Positions 54,443 through 63,820 of a stretch of DNA of 64,000 nucleotides are shown piece after piece. The DNA lies in NCBI GenBank assembly GCA_910585345.1, contig CAJUDS010000001.1:439758-503757 (forward strand), written 5' to 3'. Source of the stretch: an uncultured Lachnospiraceae bacterium. Lineage in GTDB: Bacteria > Bacillota > Clostridia > Lachnospirales > Lachnospiraceae. The translations under genes and the position numbers were made by a program. Position 1 is the stretch's first letter. Every line of letters starts with the position of its first letter. The notes under the pieces are model-generated. The model was not told the DNA's origin and did no database searches. It saw nothing but the letters and a program-made list of their open reading frames with translations.

Positions 54443-54471
54443 ATTATACCCAAACAGATCAAAAATTACAA
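54443..54471 (-). promoter_or_regulatory. Promoter of the candidate 6S RNA
   Basis: TTGTAA (54466-54471), 17-bp spacer, TATAAT (54443-54448) on the minus strand. The start is near 54437. Confidence 0.65.
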
Positions 54472-54553
54472 TATAAAGATGATGGAAAATCACGACAAAC
54501 GCATGAATGAATATTTTATAAACGTTCAAAATCGGCTTTGTTCACAAAAAAAC

Positions 54554-54577
54554 AGGGAAAAGCATTCGCTTTTCCCC
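54554..54577 (-). terminator. pckA terminator
   Basis: GGGGAAAAGC / GCTTTTCCCT stem with a GAAT loop, then GTTTTTT on the minus strand. Confidence 0.85.
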
Positions 54578-54607
54578 GTCCTTTTTCTCTCTTATCCTAT
54601 GCCGGTC

Positions 54608-56314
54608 TTAAGCCAGTGCATCTACAAGTTTCTTTACTGCAGCCAGCGCTTCATCCGGAAGTTTGTCATATCCTTCCTTCTTGCTTGCAAAGCCTTCTAC
54701 TGCGTCAACACGGTTCTGCATAGCATTCTTTAATGCTGCCGCATATTCTTTATCGTTTAAATCAGGTGTAAAATCACCTGTCTTGCCGGACCAGTCGTTC
54801 ATGATTTCGATATCTTCGAACGGTCCCCATTTCTCAAAGTTGGCCTTTCCTTCCACGATCGTTTCCAGAATGCCAAGGGTATCGGCAGGTTTTACCTTCT
54901 TGCCCATGAAATCGCCTGTGTTTACGATATAGCATGCTACGTTCTTCTCTTCTACCAGCTTTTTGAACTTCTCATAATCATGTACAAGCGGATAGGTTCT
55001 GAACGGGTTTGCATAAGGTACGATACGAAGTGCATTCAGATCGGTGCCTGCTGCAACACGCTCTGCTGTGGAAGTCTTCGTAGCCAGTGTAGCGCCCATT
55101 ACGGAAGCCAGAGCGGAACCTTTTAATTTCAATACCGGCGGAATCGTCGGATCTTTCATAATCCAGAAAATTGCGTTAACAGGCGCTTCGATCTTATCCA
55201 CACGGTTCGGAGACCATAATTTGGATTTGATTGCACGGCCGTTACCGTTTCTTACGTCCTCTGTTACCAGCTGAATCTTGCCATTCTCATCCATTGTACA
55301 AGAGCAGTTCTGTGCGGACAGAAGATAGGTATTGTCCGGGCAGCCGGTCGGATAGTCTGCTGTCTTATCAAAATAAGTAGGCTCCAGCGCTACGGAAGAG
55401 CAGGTATCCGTATTGATAATAAATGCATCATCATGCAGAACGGTAATCGGATATTTGCCGCCGTGCTTAGCATGTGTCAGAGTGGACTTGCCGGATCCTG
55501 ACAGACCATAAACGGATGCCACAAACTTAGAACCGTCAGCCAGTGTATATTCTTTCTGTCCGCCGTGGCAGGAAGCATAGCCGTTTCTGTTGGCAAGCGC
55601 CCATGCCATCGTCAGTGTGCCTTTCTTATGCTCACCGAAATATCTCATACCGAGAATTGCCGCGCAGTTCTGGTTGGTATCAAAATAGCACAGAGTCAGA
55701 GGATCGCTCAGGCAGCTGTAATCCACATCGGGTGCGTCATGAGGCGCCCACTGCGGATCGGAGAAAATATAGATGTCAGGCTCCTTGCCATCACCGATGG
55801 GCTTGGAGTTTTTGTACATTTTCACGTATTCATCAGACATATACTGGAAGTTCAGCATCCAGTTGTAAAGAATGTTCTCTTCCCCTTCCGGAATCAGCAG
55901 ATGAGCCTTTGCCATAAACTCCGGATCCAGACCGATAAAGCACTCTGCATGATACAGTGTTTTCCAGCGTGTCTCATACACAGCGTCCATAACTACCTTG
56001 TCAAGTTTTGCTTCATCTACGCCGGGCTCGCCCTTGATACGACGCGCTGCCGCATAACGTCCTGTCACAGCGCCGTCATTGAACAGAAGAACCTTCGCAT
56101 CTCTTTCAAGGCCGAACTCTTCTCCATGATATACGGGCATGTCCGTTACAACGGTTCCCGGAGAATTTTTAGCTAATTCATAGGCTTCCTTCAATGTGTT
56201 TACCTTTACCACATTGTTTCCGTAGAAAGCTGCTTCAATGATGGAACGCGTCTTGGAAAAACCAGGCTTTCCGGCGCCGATCTCATTTAACGGGTAATAC
56301 GCTTTTGTTGACAT
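54608..56314 (-). CDS. pckA: Phosphoenolpyruvate carboxykinase (ATP)
   Basis: 568 residues. The kinase P-loop GLSGSGKSTLTH, the metal-binding loop LHDDAFIINTD and the substrate region FGLERDAKVLLFNDG are conserved. It interconverts oxaloacetate + ATP and PEP + CO2 + ADP. In fermenting gut anaerobes it often works in the carboxylating, ATP-yielding direction. It is longer than the E. coli enzyme (540), as in the clostridial subgroup. Single gene with promoter, about 105-nt leader and terminator. GGAGG is upstream. Confidence 0.93.
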   Translation of the reverse strand: MSTKAYYPLNEIGAGKPGFSKTRSIIEAAFYGNNVVKVNTLKEAYELAKNSPGTVVTDMPVYHGEEFGLERDAKVLLFNDGAVTGRYAAARRIKGEPGVDEAKLDKVVMDAVYETRWKTLYHAECFIGLDPEFMAKAHLLIPEGEENILYNWMLNFQYMSDEYVKMYKNSKPIGDGKEPDIYIFSDPQWAPHDAPDVDYSCLSDPLTLCYFDTNQNCAAILGMRYFGEHKKGTLTMAWALANRNGYASCHGGQKEYTLADGSKFVASVYGLSGSGKSTLTHAKHGGKYPITVLHDDAFIINTDTCSSVALEPTYFDKTADYPTGCPDNTYLLSAQNCSCTMDENGKIQLVTEDVRNGNGRAIKSKLWSPNRVDKIEAPVNAIFWIMKDPTIPPVLKLKGSALASVMGATLATKTSTAERVAAGTDLNALRIVPYANPFRTYPLVHDYEKFKKLVEEKNVACYIVNTGDFMGKKVKPADTLGILETIVEGKANFEKWGPFEDIEIMNDWSGKTGDFTPDLNDKEYAAALKNAMQNRVDAVEGFASKKEGYDKLPDEALAAVKKLVDALA

Positions 56315-56426
56315 ATTACGTCCTCCTTCATAAAATTATGTATTGAATATCATGCCTCCCGGCCCTGCAGACCGCAGGCAGATACATGCACGGTACGGTG
56401 CGCCAATACACTGGTACACCGCTAGT

Positions 56427-56455
56427 ATTATCTCAAAACGCCTGTAAAAAGTCAA
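56427..56455 (-). promoter_or_regulatory. pckA promoter
   Basis: TTGACT (56450-56455), 17-bp spacer, GATAAT (56427-56432) on the minus strand. The rest of 56315-56562 shows no gene. Confidence 0.65.
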
Positions 56456-56562
56456 GAATGAACCTGTGATTTTTGAGAAGTTTCACAATAATTTCAGGAA
56501 TGCTCCGCCTCAGGCCTGCCGCACCGCTCCTGCACCGGCAAACGCTGTTATCTCATCGTTTT

Positions 56563-58434
56563 TTATATTTCCCGGGTAGCCTCCGCCAGCCACGCTTTCT
56601 CTTCTTCCGTCAGATAAGGGGAAACTCTTTCAAATACTTCCCGGTGGTAGACATTGAGCGCTCTTCTCTCTTTTTCAGGCATACATTCCGGCAGTATGCC
56701 GTCCAGATCAACAGGCACCCAGGTCAGATGCCGGAAATGCAGGAACTGACCGTCGCTGTTTTTTACGCCCATTTCCACTTCCAGCACATTTTCCGTACGG
56801 ATGCCGTATTTTCCTTCCAGATAAACGCCGGGTTCGTCCGTCACAATCATCCCCGCTTCCAAAACGGCTTCCGGCGCTCCCTCCGTATATTTCCAGCGGA
56901 TACTGTGCGGGCCTTCATGTACATTCAGCATATAACCTACCCCATGTCCCGTACCGCATTTATAATCCATATCCATCTCCCAAAGAGGGCCTCTGGCCAG
57001 AATATCCAGATTTCTCCCCGTACATCCATAGAGAAACCTGGCGTCCGCCAGCCGCAGCATACCCGTGGCGACTGCTGTGAAGTGCTTTTTCATTTCTTCG
57101 GAAATATCCCCCAGCACCACCGTCCTCGTCACATCGGTCGTGCCGCCCAGATACTGTCCGCCGGAGTCCACAAGCAACATACCGTCCGCTTCTATTCTGC
57201 TGCAGTCATTCTGATCCGCCTCATAATGCATCATGGCCGCATTCTCTTTGTAAGCGCTGATCGTCGGAAAGGAGACTTCCAAAAATTCCGGTATCGCTTT
57301 CCGCAGGCCGTCCAGATACCGGGCCGCACTGTATTCCGTAAGCACGCCATAGTCATTGGCGCTCTCCGCCGTATCTGCCGTCGCATCTTCCTTCTCCTGC
57401 CCCACTTTTTCTGACATCACCATATTTTTCAGCCAGTAAATGAATTTTGTTACCGCAACGCTGTCTTTCAGATAAACCCTGCGGATAAAGTCAAGTTCTT
57501 TCTCTGTCTTGACCGCTTTGAGCCTCTCCGTAGGGTTGACCGCCTCCCGTACATTTCCGTATGTACGGAAGATACGGTACATACTGTAACTGATATTCCT
57601 TCTGTCATACCAGACGGTTCCCCTGTTTCCGGTCTGAAAATATCCCCATAAAAATGCCGAAACCGCATGATAATCCATAATCTGCACCCCGGCTTCCCGC
57701 ATACTGTCTATTGTTTCCCGTTGCAGCGACCGCGCCTGCAGAAAAAGATAGGCATCTTTTTGCGTAACAAACCCATACGACAACAAAACGGGATTGCATT
57801 TGATATCACTGCCGCGCAGATTAAACAGCCACATCAGATCATCCAGCCTGCTTACAAACAGGCTGGATACCTTTTCCTGCCGCATCTTTCCCCGCACACT
57901 GCCTAATTTTTCCTGAACGCTCTCCCCGCAGTAATCCGCCGGGACAACTTCCGCTCTGCTGCATGGAAATGCCGGTCTGTCCCGCCATATCGTATCCACG
58001 ACATCCCTTTCATAAAGAAAGCGTATTCTCTTTTCCTCCAACGCCTCTTCCAGCTTTTTCCCAAAATCGGCGCTTACTACTCTGCCGTCAAAGCCAAGGC
58101 TCTGCCCTGCCCACATATTCTGCTGCAAATACGTGATAATGTCCGGCACCCCCTCCTCCTGCATCCGGTACAGCCGGATATCCGTATCCGCAAGCTCCTG
58201 TACGGCCTGGACAAAATAACGTCCGTCGGTCCACAGCCCCGCTTCCTCCTGAGAAATCACAAGTGTGCCGTTAGAGCCGGTAAATCCCGACAGAAATTCT
58301 CTGGCCTTAAAATATCCGCTGACATACTCCGAATTATGAAAATCCGCCGTCGGAACCAGATAATAATCAATTCCCATTTCCCGCATTGCAGTGCGCATCA
58401 TCCGCATGCGCTGCCTGATCTCTTTTTTATCCAT
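56563..58434 (-). CDS. Xaa-Pro aminopeptidase (M24, aminopeptidase P family)
   Basis: 623 residues: two creatinase-like N-terminal domains (1-310) and a C-terminal pita-bread M24 domain. The metal ligands are visible in VDSGGQYLGGTTDVTRTVV (two Asp), CGTGHGVGYMLNVHEGP (His), TDEPGVYLEGKYGIRTENVLEV (Glu) and a later Glu. It cleaves Xaa-Pro N-terminal bonds, in the cytosol since no signal peptide is seen. The start at 58434 follows GAGGAAGG. The frame is open 20 codons upstream. Confidence 0.92.
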   Translation of the reverse strand: MDKKEIRQRMRMMRTAMREMGIDYYLVPTADFHNSEYVSGYFKAREFLSGFTGSNGTLVISQEEAGLWTDGRYFVQAVQELADTDIRLYRMQEEGVPDIITYLQQNMWAGQSLGFDGRVVSADFGKKLEEALEEKRIRFLYERDVVDTIWRDRPAFPCSRAEVVPADYCGESVQEKLGSVRGKMRQEKVSSLFVSRLDDLMWLFNLRGSDIKCNPVLLSYGFVTQKDAYLFLQARSLQRETIDSMREAGVQIMDYHAVSAFLWGYFQTGNRGTVWYDRRNISYSMYRIFRTYGNVREAVNPTERLKAVKTEKELDFIRRVYLKDSVAVTKFIYWLKNMVMSEKVGQEKEDATADTAESANDYGVLTEYSAARYLDGLRKAIPEFLEVSFPTISAYKENAAMMHYEADQNDCSRIEADGMLLVDSGGQYLGGTTDVTRTVVLGDISEEMKKHFTAVATGMLRLADARFLYGCTGRNLDILARGPLWEMDMDYKCGTGHGVGYMLNVHEGPHSIRWKYTEGAPEAVLEAGMIVTDEPGVYLEGKYGIRTENVLEVEMGVKNSDGQFLHFRHLTWVPVDLDGILPECMPEKERRALNVYHREVFERVSPYLTEEEKAWLAEATREI

Positions 58435-58773
58435 GCCTTCCTCTTTTCTTCTCCAAAATCCTGACAATCTCTCATTCTCCTTCTCTCTACACACCCTCTA
58501 ATCCGGGCATAAAACAGCCATTCGAAGTCTTAACGATCCCTATAGTATTATAATATGCCTTTTTTGGCTTTTTACAAGACTATAAATTTTTTCTAAAGTT
58601 AGGCATTTTCCTTGCGGACCGTTTAACACTTATGATATCATAGATATATTCATTTCGTAAAAATGCAGATATTTCTGCATGCCTTGGTAAAATTACCATC
58701 TATACCAACGCATATCCATTTGGGTATACGATTCGATACTGCAAATTCTTTTTTCAGAAAGGTGGCGAAAGAT

Positions 58774-60138
58774 TTGGACCACAATATCTATTCAACTATT
58801 ACGCCAGAGATTCTAGCATTAGCGGAGCTTAGCAGAGAGGCGGGGAACATTGACCCGGCGCTCTACACAAAATACGATGTAAAAAGAGGCCTCCGTGACT
58901 TAAACGGCAAAGGGGTACTCACTGGCCTGACAAATATCTCCGACGTCCGCGCCGTAAAAACAGTGAACGGTAAAACGCTACCCGACCACGGACGGCTGTT
59001 TTACCGCGGATACGATATCAAGGACCTCGTAACCGGATTTACATCCGGAAGACGTTTCGGCTATGAAGAAGTTACATATCTGCTTCTTTTTAATAGACTG
59101 CCAGACCAAAAGGAATTACAGAATTTTTCAAGACTGCTTGCCGACTACCGCTCTCTGCCAACCCATTTCGTCCGGGACATCATTATGAAAGCGCCCAGCC
59201 GGGATATGATGAATACGCTTGCAAGAAGTGTACTGACTTTATATTCATACGACAATCACGCGGATGACACTTCTATTCCCAACGTACTGCGCCAATGTCT
59301 TGAACTGATCAGTCTGTTCCCGCTTCTGTCCATCTATGGATATCAGGCATATAACCATTATCACAACAACGACAGTCTCTATGTACACCAGCCACAGCCC
59401 GACTTATCCACCGCCGAAAACATTCTGCATATTCTCCGGCCGGACAGCGCCTATACACCATTGGAAGCCAAGCTGCTGGATATTGCCCTCGTCATTCACA
59501 TGGAGCATGGCGGCGGTAATAACTCTTCTTTTACCACACATGTCGTTTCCTCTACCATGACGGACACGTATTCCGTCATTGCAGCCGCCATCGGATCACT
59601 GAAAGGACCGCGGCACGGCGGCGCCAATATCAAGGTGGTAAAAATGTTTGACGACATGATGGAGCAGGTATCTGACTGGACTGATGAAGAAGAGGTAACA
59701 GTGTATCTGCGCCGTCTGCTCCACAAAGAGGCTTTTGACAACGCAGGACTGATTTACGGTGTCGGCCATGCCATTTATTCCAAATCGGATCCCCGGGCGG
59801 AAATCTTCCGCAAGTTTGTAGAGAGTCTTTCCATCGAAAAAGGGCTGCATAAAGAATTTGCACTCTATTCCCTCGTGGAACGCCTCGCGCCAAAGATTAT
59901 CGCCGAGGAACGACAGATGTTCAAGGGTGTCAGCATCAATGTCGATTTCTATTCCGGTTTCGTGTACAAGATGCTGAATCTGCCCATGGAGCTGTATACC
60001 CCGATCTTCGCTATCGCCAGAATCGTTGGATGGAGCGCCCACAGGCTGGAAGAATTGTCCACCAACGGTAAAATCATGCGGCCTGCCTACAAAACATTAT
60101 GTACGGAACAGACTTATATTCCCATAGACCAACGGTAG
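58774..60138 (+). CDS. Citrate synthase
   Basis: A 454-residue type I citrate synthase of the clostridial form. The active-site residues are in GSLKGPRHGGANIK (His), YGVGHAIYSKSDPRA (His) and NVDFYSGFVYKML (Asp). It condenses acetyl-CoA and oxaloacetate. The start is TTG 58774, 8 nt after AAAGGTGG. An ATG 37 codons upstream has no ribosome binding site and would add a non-homologous tail. Divergent from the M24 gene. The spacer 58435-58773 has a weak promoter (TTGCGG at 58612, TATCAT at 58636) and nothing else recognisable. Confidence 0.93.
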   Translation: MDHNIYSTITPEILALAELSREAGNIDPALYTKYDVKRGLRDLNGKGVLTGLTNISDVRAVKTVNGKTLPDHGRLFYRGYDIKDLVTGFTSGRRFGYEEVTYLLLFNRLPDQKELQNFSRLLADYRSLPTHFVRDIIMKAPSRDMMNTLARSVLTLYSYDNHADDTSIPNVLRQCLELISLFPLLSIYGYQAYNHYHNNDSLYVHQPQPDLSTAENILHILRPDSAYTPLEAKLLDIALVIHMEHGGGNNSSFTTHVVSSTMTDTYSVIAAAIGSLKGPRHGGANIKVVKMFDDMMEQVSDWTDEEEVTVYLRRLLHKEAFDNAGLIYGVGHAIYSKSDPRAEIFRKFVESLSIEKGLHKEFALYSLVERLAPKIIAEERQMFKGVSINVDFYSGFVYKMLNLPMELYTPIFAIARIVGWSAHRLEELSTNGKIMRPAYKTLCTEQTYIPIDQR

Positions 60139-60153
60139 CATTTTCCGCATCAA

Positions 60154-60232
60154 TCGAGCAGAGAAAAGCTTCCCTGCTCACGCGCGGCCCGTACGCCGCC
60201 CTGGCGGCATCGCTCATCTGCACGGGTCTGCA
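60154..60232. repeat. Repeat D, copy 3 (diverged)
   Basis: Hairpin GAGCAG...CTGCTC, then CGCGCGGCCCGTACGCCGCCCTGGCGGCAT and CATCTGCACGGGTCTGC, aligning with 54140-54212. It sits immediately after the citrate synthase stop. Confidence 0.7.
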
Positions 60233-60270
60233 CAAAAAAATATCTGGGATTAAATTCCCAGATATTTTTT
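60233..60270. terminator. Bidirectional terminator spanning the stop codon of the small membrane gene
   Basis: A perfect stem AAAAAAATATCTGGGA / TCCCAGATATTTTTT with a 6-nt loop. The TAA of the minus-strand gene lies within the loop region. Confidence 0.85.
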
Positions 60271-60591
60271 CTGCGCTTTTGTCGTCACATAGCCAAAGGC
60301 TACAATTGCCACAAAAAATACGCCCACGACGCCAAGATACGCCATGCCAAGCCCGCCGTATGTATCATTATAAATGCCGACCAGACCACAGACACAGGTG
60401 CAGGCGCCCATTGCCACCGTCTTTGCATACATATATCCAATATATCCCTGCAGATCCCTGGCCTTGGAAAGATCCGCATCCTTTCTCACCATAACGCCCT
60501 TGACCAGTTCTCCTGTCCGCTTCATCTTTACCGCACAGTAAATCAGGTATACCCCAAAAAAGGCAATAAACCCGTCTAACATCATATACAT
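60250..60591 (-). CDS. Three-helix membrane protein of unknown function
   Basis: 113 residues: three hydrophobic segments (LDGFIAFFGVYLIYCAV, VAMGACTCVCGLVGIY, AYLGVVGVFFVAIVAFGYV) with a charged loop between the first two (KMKRTGELVKGVMVRKDADL). I do not recognise a named family. The ribosome binding site is GAGAGG. Its own terminator and the thrC gene 25 bp upstream suggest it may be the end of the thrC transcript. Confidence 0.75.
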   Translation of the reverse strand: MYMMLDGFIAFFGVYLIYCAVKMKRTGELVKGVMVRKDADLSKARDLQGYIGYMYAKTVAMGACTCVCGLVGIYNDTYGGLGMAYLGVVGVFFVAIVAFGYVTTKAQKKYLGI

Positions 60592-60616
60592 ATATTTTAT
60601 CCTCTCTTATGCAAAC

Positions 60617-62104
60617 TTACACGTTCAAAAAACGGCATACACACTCCGCCATTTCGTCCTTTCCGCATACGTTATTATGCAGCACAGGAGCGCTGCGTAT
60701 CTCCGCCACGGCTGCGGGAACGGCTCTGTTGGCAATGCCTGAGAGCGCATCCGCCAGCGCAAAATCATCTGCATTATCATGTCCCGGGAGAATAGCATCC
60801 ATGACACTCCTTGTAAATTTAAACGGACTGGCTGTGGAGACAATGACCGTTTTCCGCTCATCTCCTGTCTCTTTTCTGTATCGTTCATAGACTGCAGACG
60901 CCACAGCGGTATGCGTATCCAGCACATATCCCGTATCCTTATATAATGTCCGGATCCGCCGCGCTGTCTCTTCTTCGGACGCATAGCCTCCGTAAAACGA
61001 TTCCAGCTCTTTTTTCATCGTATCCGTAATCGTATATCGGCCCGTCTCTCCCAGCTGACGCATCAGGGAGGCGTTAACCTGTGCATCCTTTCCCGCGATT
61101 TGATAGATCAGCCGTTCCAAATTGCTGGAAATCAAAATATCCATGGACGGCGATGATGTCAGCACAAAATCTCTGTTCCTGTCATATGTTCCGCTGCGGA
61201 AAAAGTCAAACAATACTTTGTTTTCATTGGACGCGCATATCAGCTTTGCAATCGGCAGTCCCATGTTTTTTGCATAATAAGCCGCCAGAATATTGCCGAA
61301 ATTTCCGGTTGGCACTACTACATTGATCTTTTCACCGCTGCTGATCTTTCCTTCCCGCAGCAGCGCCGCATAAGAATAGACATAATAGACAATCTGCGGT
61401 ACAAGACGACCGATATTGATAGAGTTGGCAGAAGAAAACTGAAACCCGGCCTGCCTGAGTCTTTCTTTTAATGCGGCATCGGAAAAAATCTGCTTTACAC
61501 CCGTCTGCGCATCATCAAAGTTGCCGCGAATTCCCACTACGAAGGTATTGTCGCCCTTCTGCGTCACCATCTGTCTCTCCTGTATGGGACTGACGCCGTT
61601 TTTCGGATAAAACACAATAATCTTTGTACCTTCCACATCTGCAAAGCCCGCCAGCGCCGCCTTTCCCGTATCCCCGGAAGTGGCAGTCAAAATGACGATA
61701 TCGTTTGTAATCTGATTCTTTCTGGCCGCCGTCGTCATCAGATGCGGCAAAATGGATAGCGCCATATCTTTAAACGCAATCGTAGCGCCGTGGAACAGTT
61801 CAAGATAAAATGCATCTTGGGCTTCCACAAGCGGCGCAATGGTCTCCGTGTCAAACTTACTGTCATACGCCCTGGCAATACATGACTTCAGCTCTTCTTC
61901 CGTATAATCCGTCAGATACAGCTTCATCACCTCATAAGCCGTTTCCTGATAACTCATAGCCGCAAATTCATCCAGTGTTTTGTCCAAAGGCAAAATTGCG
62001 TCCGGCACAAACAAGCCGCCATCCTCCGCAAGTCCCTGCAGGACCGCCTTTGACGCGGTAATCGCTGCGCCGCCGCCCCGTGTACTCTTATATAAAATCT
62101 CCAT
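60617..62104 (-). CDS. thrC: Threonine synthase
   Basis: A 495-residue PLP enzyme (fold type II) that converts O-phosphohomoserine to threonine. The PLP lysine is in GATIAFKDMALSILP, the phosphate-binding motif is TSGDTGKAAL, and the N-terminal signature is YKSTRGGG. Length fits the bacterial/yeast-type long form. I chose ATG 62104 (AAGGG upstream). The ORF is open 35 codons further, without homology. Confidence 0.93.
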   Translation of the reverse strand: MEILYKSTRGGGAAITASKAVLQGLAEDGGLFVPDAILPLDKTLDEFAAMSYQETAYEVMKLYLTDYTEEELKSCIARAYDSKFDTETIAPLVEAQDAFYLELFHGATIAFKDMALSILPHLMTTAARKNQITNDIVILTATSGDTGKAALAGFADVEGTKIIVFYPKNGVSPIQERQMVTQKGDNTFVVGIRGNFDDAQTGVKQIFSDAALKERLRQAGFQFSSANSINIGRLVPQIVYYVYSYAALLREGKISSGEKINVVVPTGNFGNILAAYYAKNMGLPIAKLICASNENKVLFDFFRSGTYDRNRDFVLTSSPSMDILISSNLERLIYQIAGKDAQVNASLMRQLGETGRYTITDTMKKELESFYGGYASEEETARRIRTLYKDTGYVLDTHTAVASAVYERYRKETGDERKTVIVSTASPFKFTRSVMDAILPGHDNADDFALADALSGIANRAVPAAVAEIRSAPVLHNNVCGKDEMAECVCRFLNV

Positions 62105-62214
62105 ATCGCATACCCTTTCGTTTCTTTTCCCGCAACAGTTATCGTTCCGGTCAGTTGTATAGTATAACACAAAGCAATTGCCACCGCAATGGTCAACCAT
62201 TTTGCACATGGAAA

Positions 62215-62718
62215 TCAGCGCCCTATCTTTGCTTTTTCCAGCGTAAGCAGTTTCCGTTTTTTATCGATTCCCCCGGCATATCCCGTCAGACTTCCATTCG
62301 TCCCTACAACTCTGTGGCAGGGAATGATAACAGATATTTTATTATGTCCTACCGCGCCGCCCACTGCCTGCGCGGACATCCGGGGAATCCCTTTCCGCAC
62401 GGCAATTTCTTTTGCGATTTCTCCATAGGTAATCGTTTTTCCGTAAGGTATTGTCCGCAGAATTTCCCAAACCGTAAGCTGAAAAGGCGTGCCGGTCATA
62501 TGGACAGGAGGCAGAAAATCCGGTTCCTGGCCTGAAAAATAGATTGTCAGCCATTCTTTTGCCTGCTCAAAGACAGGCATATCTCTCTCCTCATGTTTCC
62601 AGGCAAGGCAGTCCGCAGAATATTTTGCCCCGTCAAACCACAGACCGGTCAGCCCGGTTTCATCAGCGGCAAGGAGTATACCGCCGATCGGCGTATGATA
62701 ATGATTTATATACTGCAT
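62215..62718 (-). CDS. ogt: Methylated-DNA-protein-cysteine methyltransferase
   Basis: 167 residues. The acceptor Cys is in VIIPCHRVVG and the helix-turn-helix region is in TVWEILRTIPYGKTITYGEIAKEIA. It repairs O6-alkylguanine by suicide transfer. Ogt is used rather than Ada because no regulatory domain is fused. Confidence 0.92.
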   Translation of the reverse strand: MQYINHYHTPIGGILLAADETGLTGLWFDGAKYSADCLAWKHEERDMPVFEQAKEWLTIYFSGQEPDFLPPVHMTGTPFQLTVWEILRTIPYGKTITYGEIAKEIAVRKGIPRMSAQAVGGAVGHNKISVIIPCHRVVGTNGSLTGYAGGIDKKRKLLTLEKAKIGR

Positions 62719-62925
62719 ATGTATAACCTATTTGACAAGCTCCATTTCAGGTTCCGCTTTTTGCGGAAAACCGGATCCATCCCGGCTGCCTTTTCAGAAC
62801 GCCTGTCCGCTTTTTTACAGTCATTTTATCATAGAAAGCAGGGAAATGCTATGGGAAATGCCTCCCAGCCACGGAAATCCATTTTCTGTTCCTTGGCACA
62901 AATATATGGAGGAGTGTTCCTTTGT

Positions 62926-63050
62926 AAAAGATATTCGGAACTCTTAGTGTTCTGCTCTCTGCCAGCAGTTTCCGGACACGGACGGCCGAAAAAGGCCGCC
63001 CGCGCCCAGGCGGCGCATCTGGTCCTTCTGCGCCATACTCTTATGTACAC
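62926..63050. repeat. Diverged partial repeat B
   Basis: GCCAGCAGTTTCCGGACACG and GGCCGCCCGCGCCCAGGCGG match the inner part of repeat B (37880-37960), but neither TIR is retained. The rest of the 355-bp gap (62719-63073) shows no gene. Confidence 0.65.
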
Positions 63051-63073
63051 CCCGCCTATGCCTTATCCCGTTG

Positions 63074-63691
63074 TCAAAGAAAAAATTCATGGCCTCCGTA
63101 CTGAAACAGACGCGTCAGATGATTATCAAACCATTTCATTTTTTCCGGCGCAGCCGCCTTTCTGGATACAAAATAGAGAGCCCCTTTTGAATAATCCTCA
63201 CCCAAAAGAGCCCTTTGCACCGCTTCCTGTGTTTCCTCTGAAATTTTAACTCTTTGATACCGCCCGTCGCGAATCGGCGAAAACTGAAATGTTCCATTGT
63301 CTTTCTGGAACACGACCCCTTCTATTGTATTCGGAAACGACTGACTCTCAACCCGGTTTAGTATCACATTCGCCACCAGGATCCTGCCATTTATGTCTTC
63401 TCCGCCTGCCTCCGCCTCCACAATTCTGCACAGAATATCAAAATCATTTTCTGTCAGACAATGCTCCGGCCGCTCCATGACCTGATAGTCTATGACATGC
63501 TGCCCTGATTCCGCGTGCTCCATACTGCCAGTCAGACTGTATGTCTCTTCCTCCTGCATACATTCCTGCAGTTGTATTTGAAACGCAGGCGTTGCCGCAT
63601 ACTGGCTTCTCTCCGCAATTTTGATGCAACAAAGGGAGGCAAGCGCCACCATATTGACCAAAACAAGCAAAAGCCCATATTTCTTATACAT
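63074..63691 (-). CDS. SleB-type cell wall hydrolase
   Basis: 205 residues: signal/anchor helix (LLLVLVNMVALASLCCIKI), a linker, then the Hydrolase_2 (SleB) domain from about 82 (FDILCRIVEAEAGGEDINGRILVANVILNRVES, with catalytic Glu in EAEAGG, and GALYFVSRKAA). It lyses cortex or vegetative peptidoglycan. The N-terminal peptidoglycan-binding domain of true SleB is missing, closer to CwlJ-like or YkvT-like proteins. Confidence 0.85.
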   Translation of the reverse strand: MYKKYGLLLVLVNMVALASLCCIKIAERSQYAATPAFQIQLQECMQEEETYSLTGSMEHAESGQHVIDYQVMERPEHCLTENDFDILCRIVEAEAGGEDINGRILVANVILNRVESQSFPNTIEGVVFQKDNGTFQFSPIRDGRYQRVKISEETQEAVQRALLGEDYSKGALYFVSRKAAAPEKMKWFDNHLTRLFQYGGHEFFL

Positions 63692-63820
63692 ATTTCTTCA
63701 CCCATATTATTCTATACAGGTTGTACCAAAATTATGCACGCAAAATGAGACATGCGGAAATAAATAGCGGAAAACTGACTGCCCGCAGTCACGTTTCCCG
63801 CTACTTATTTCCATAGGGCG

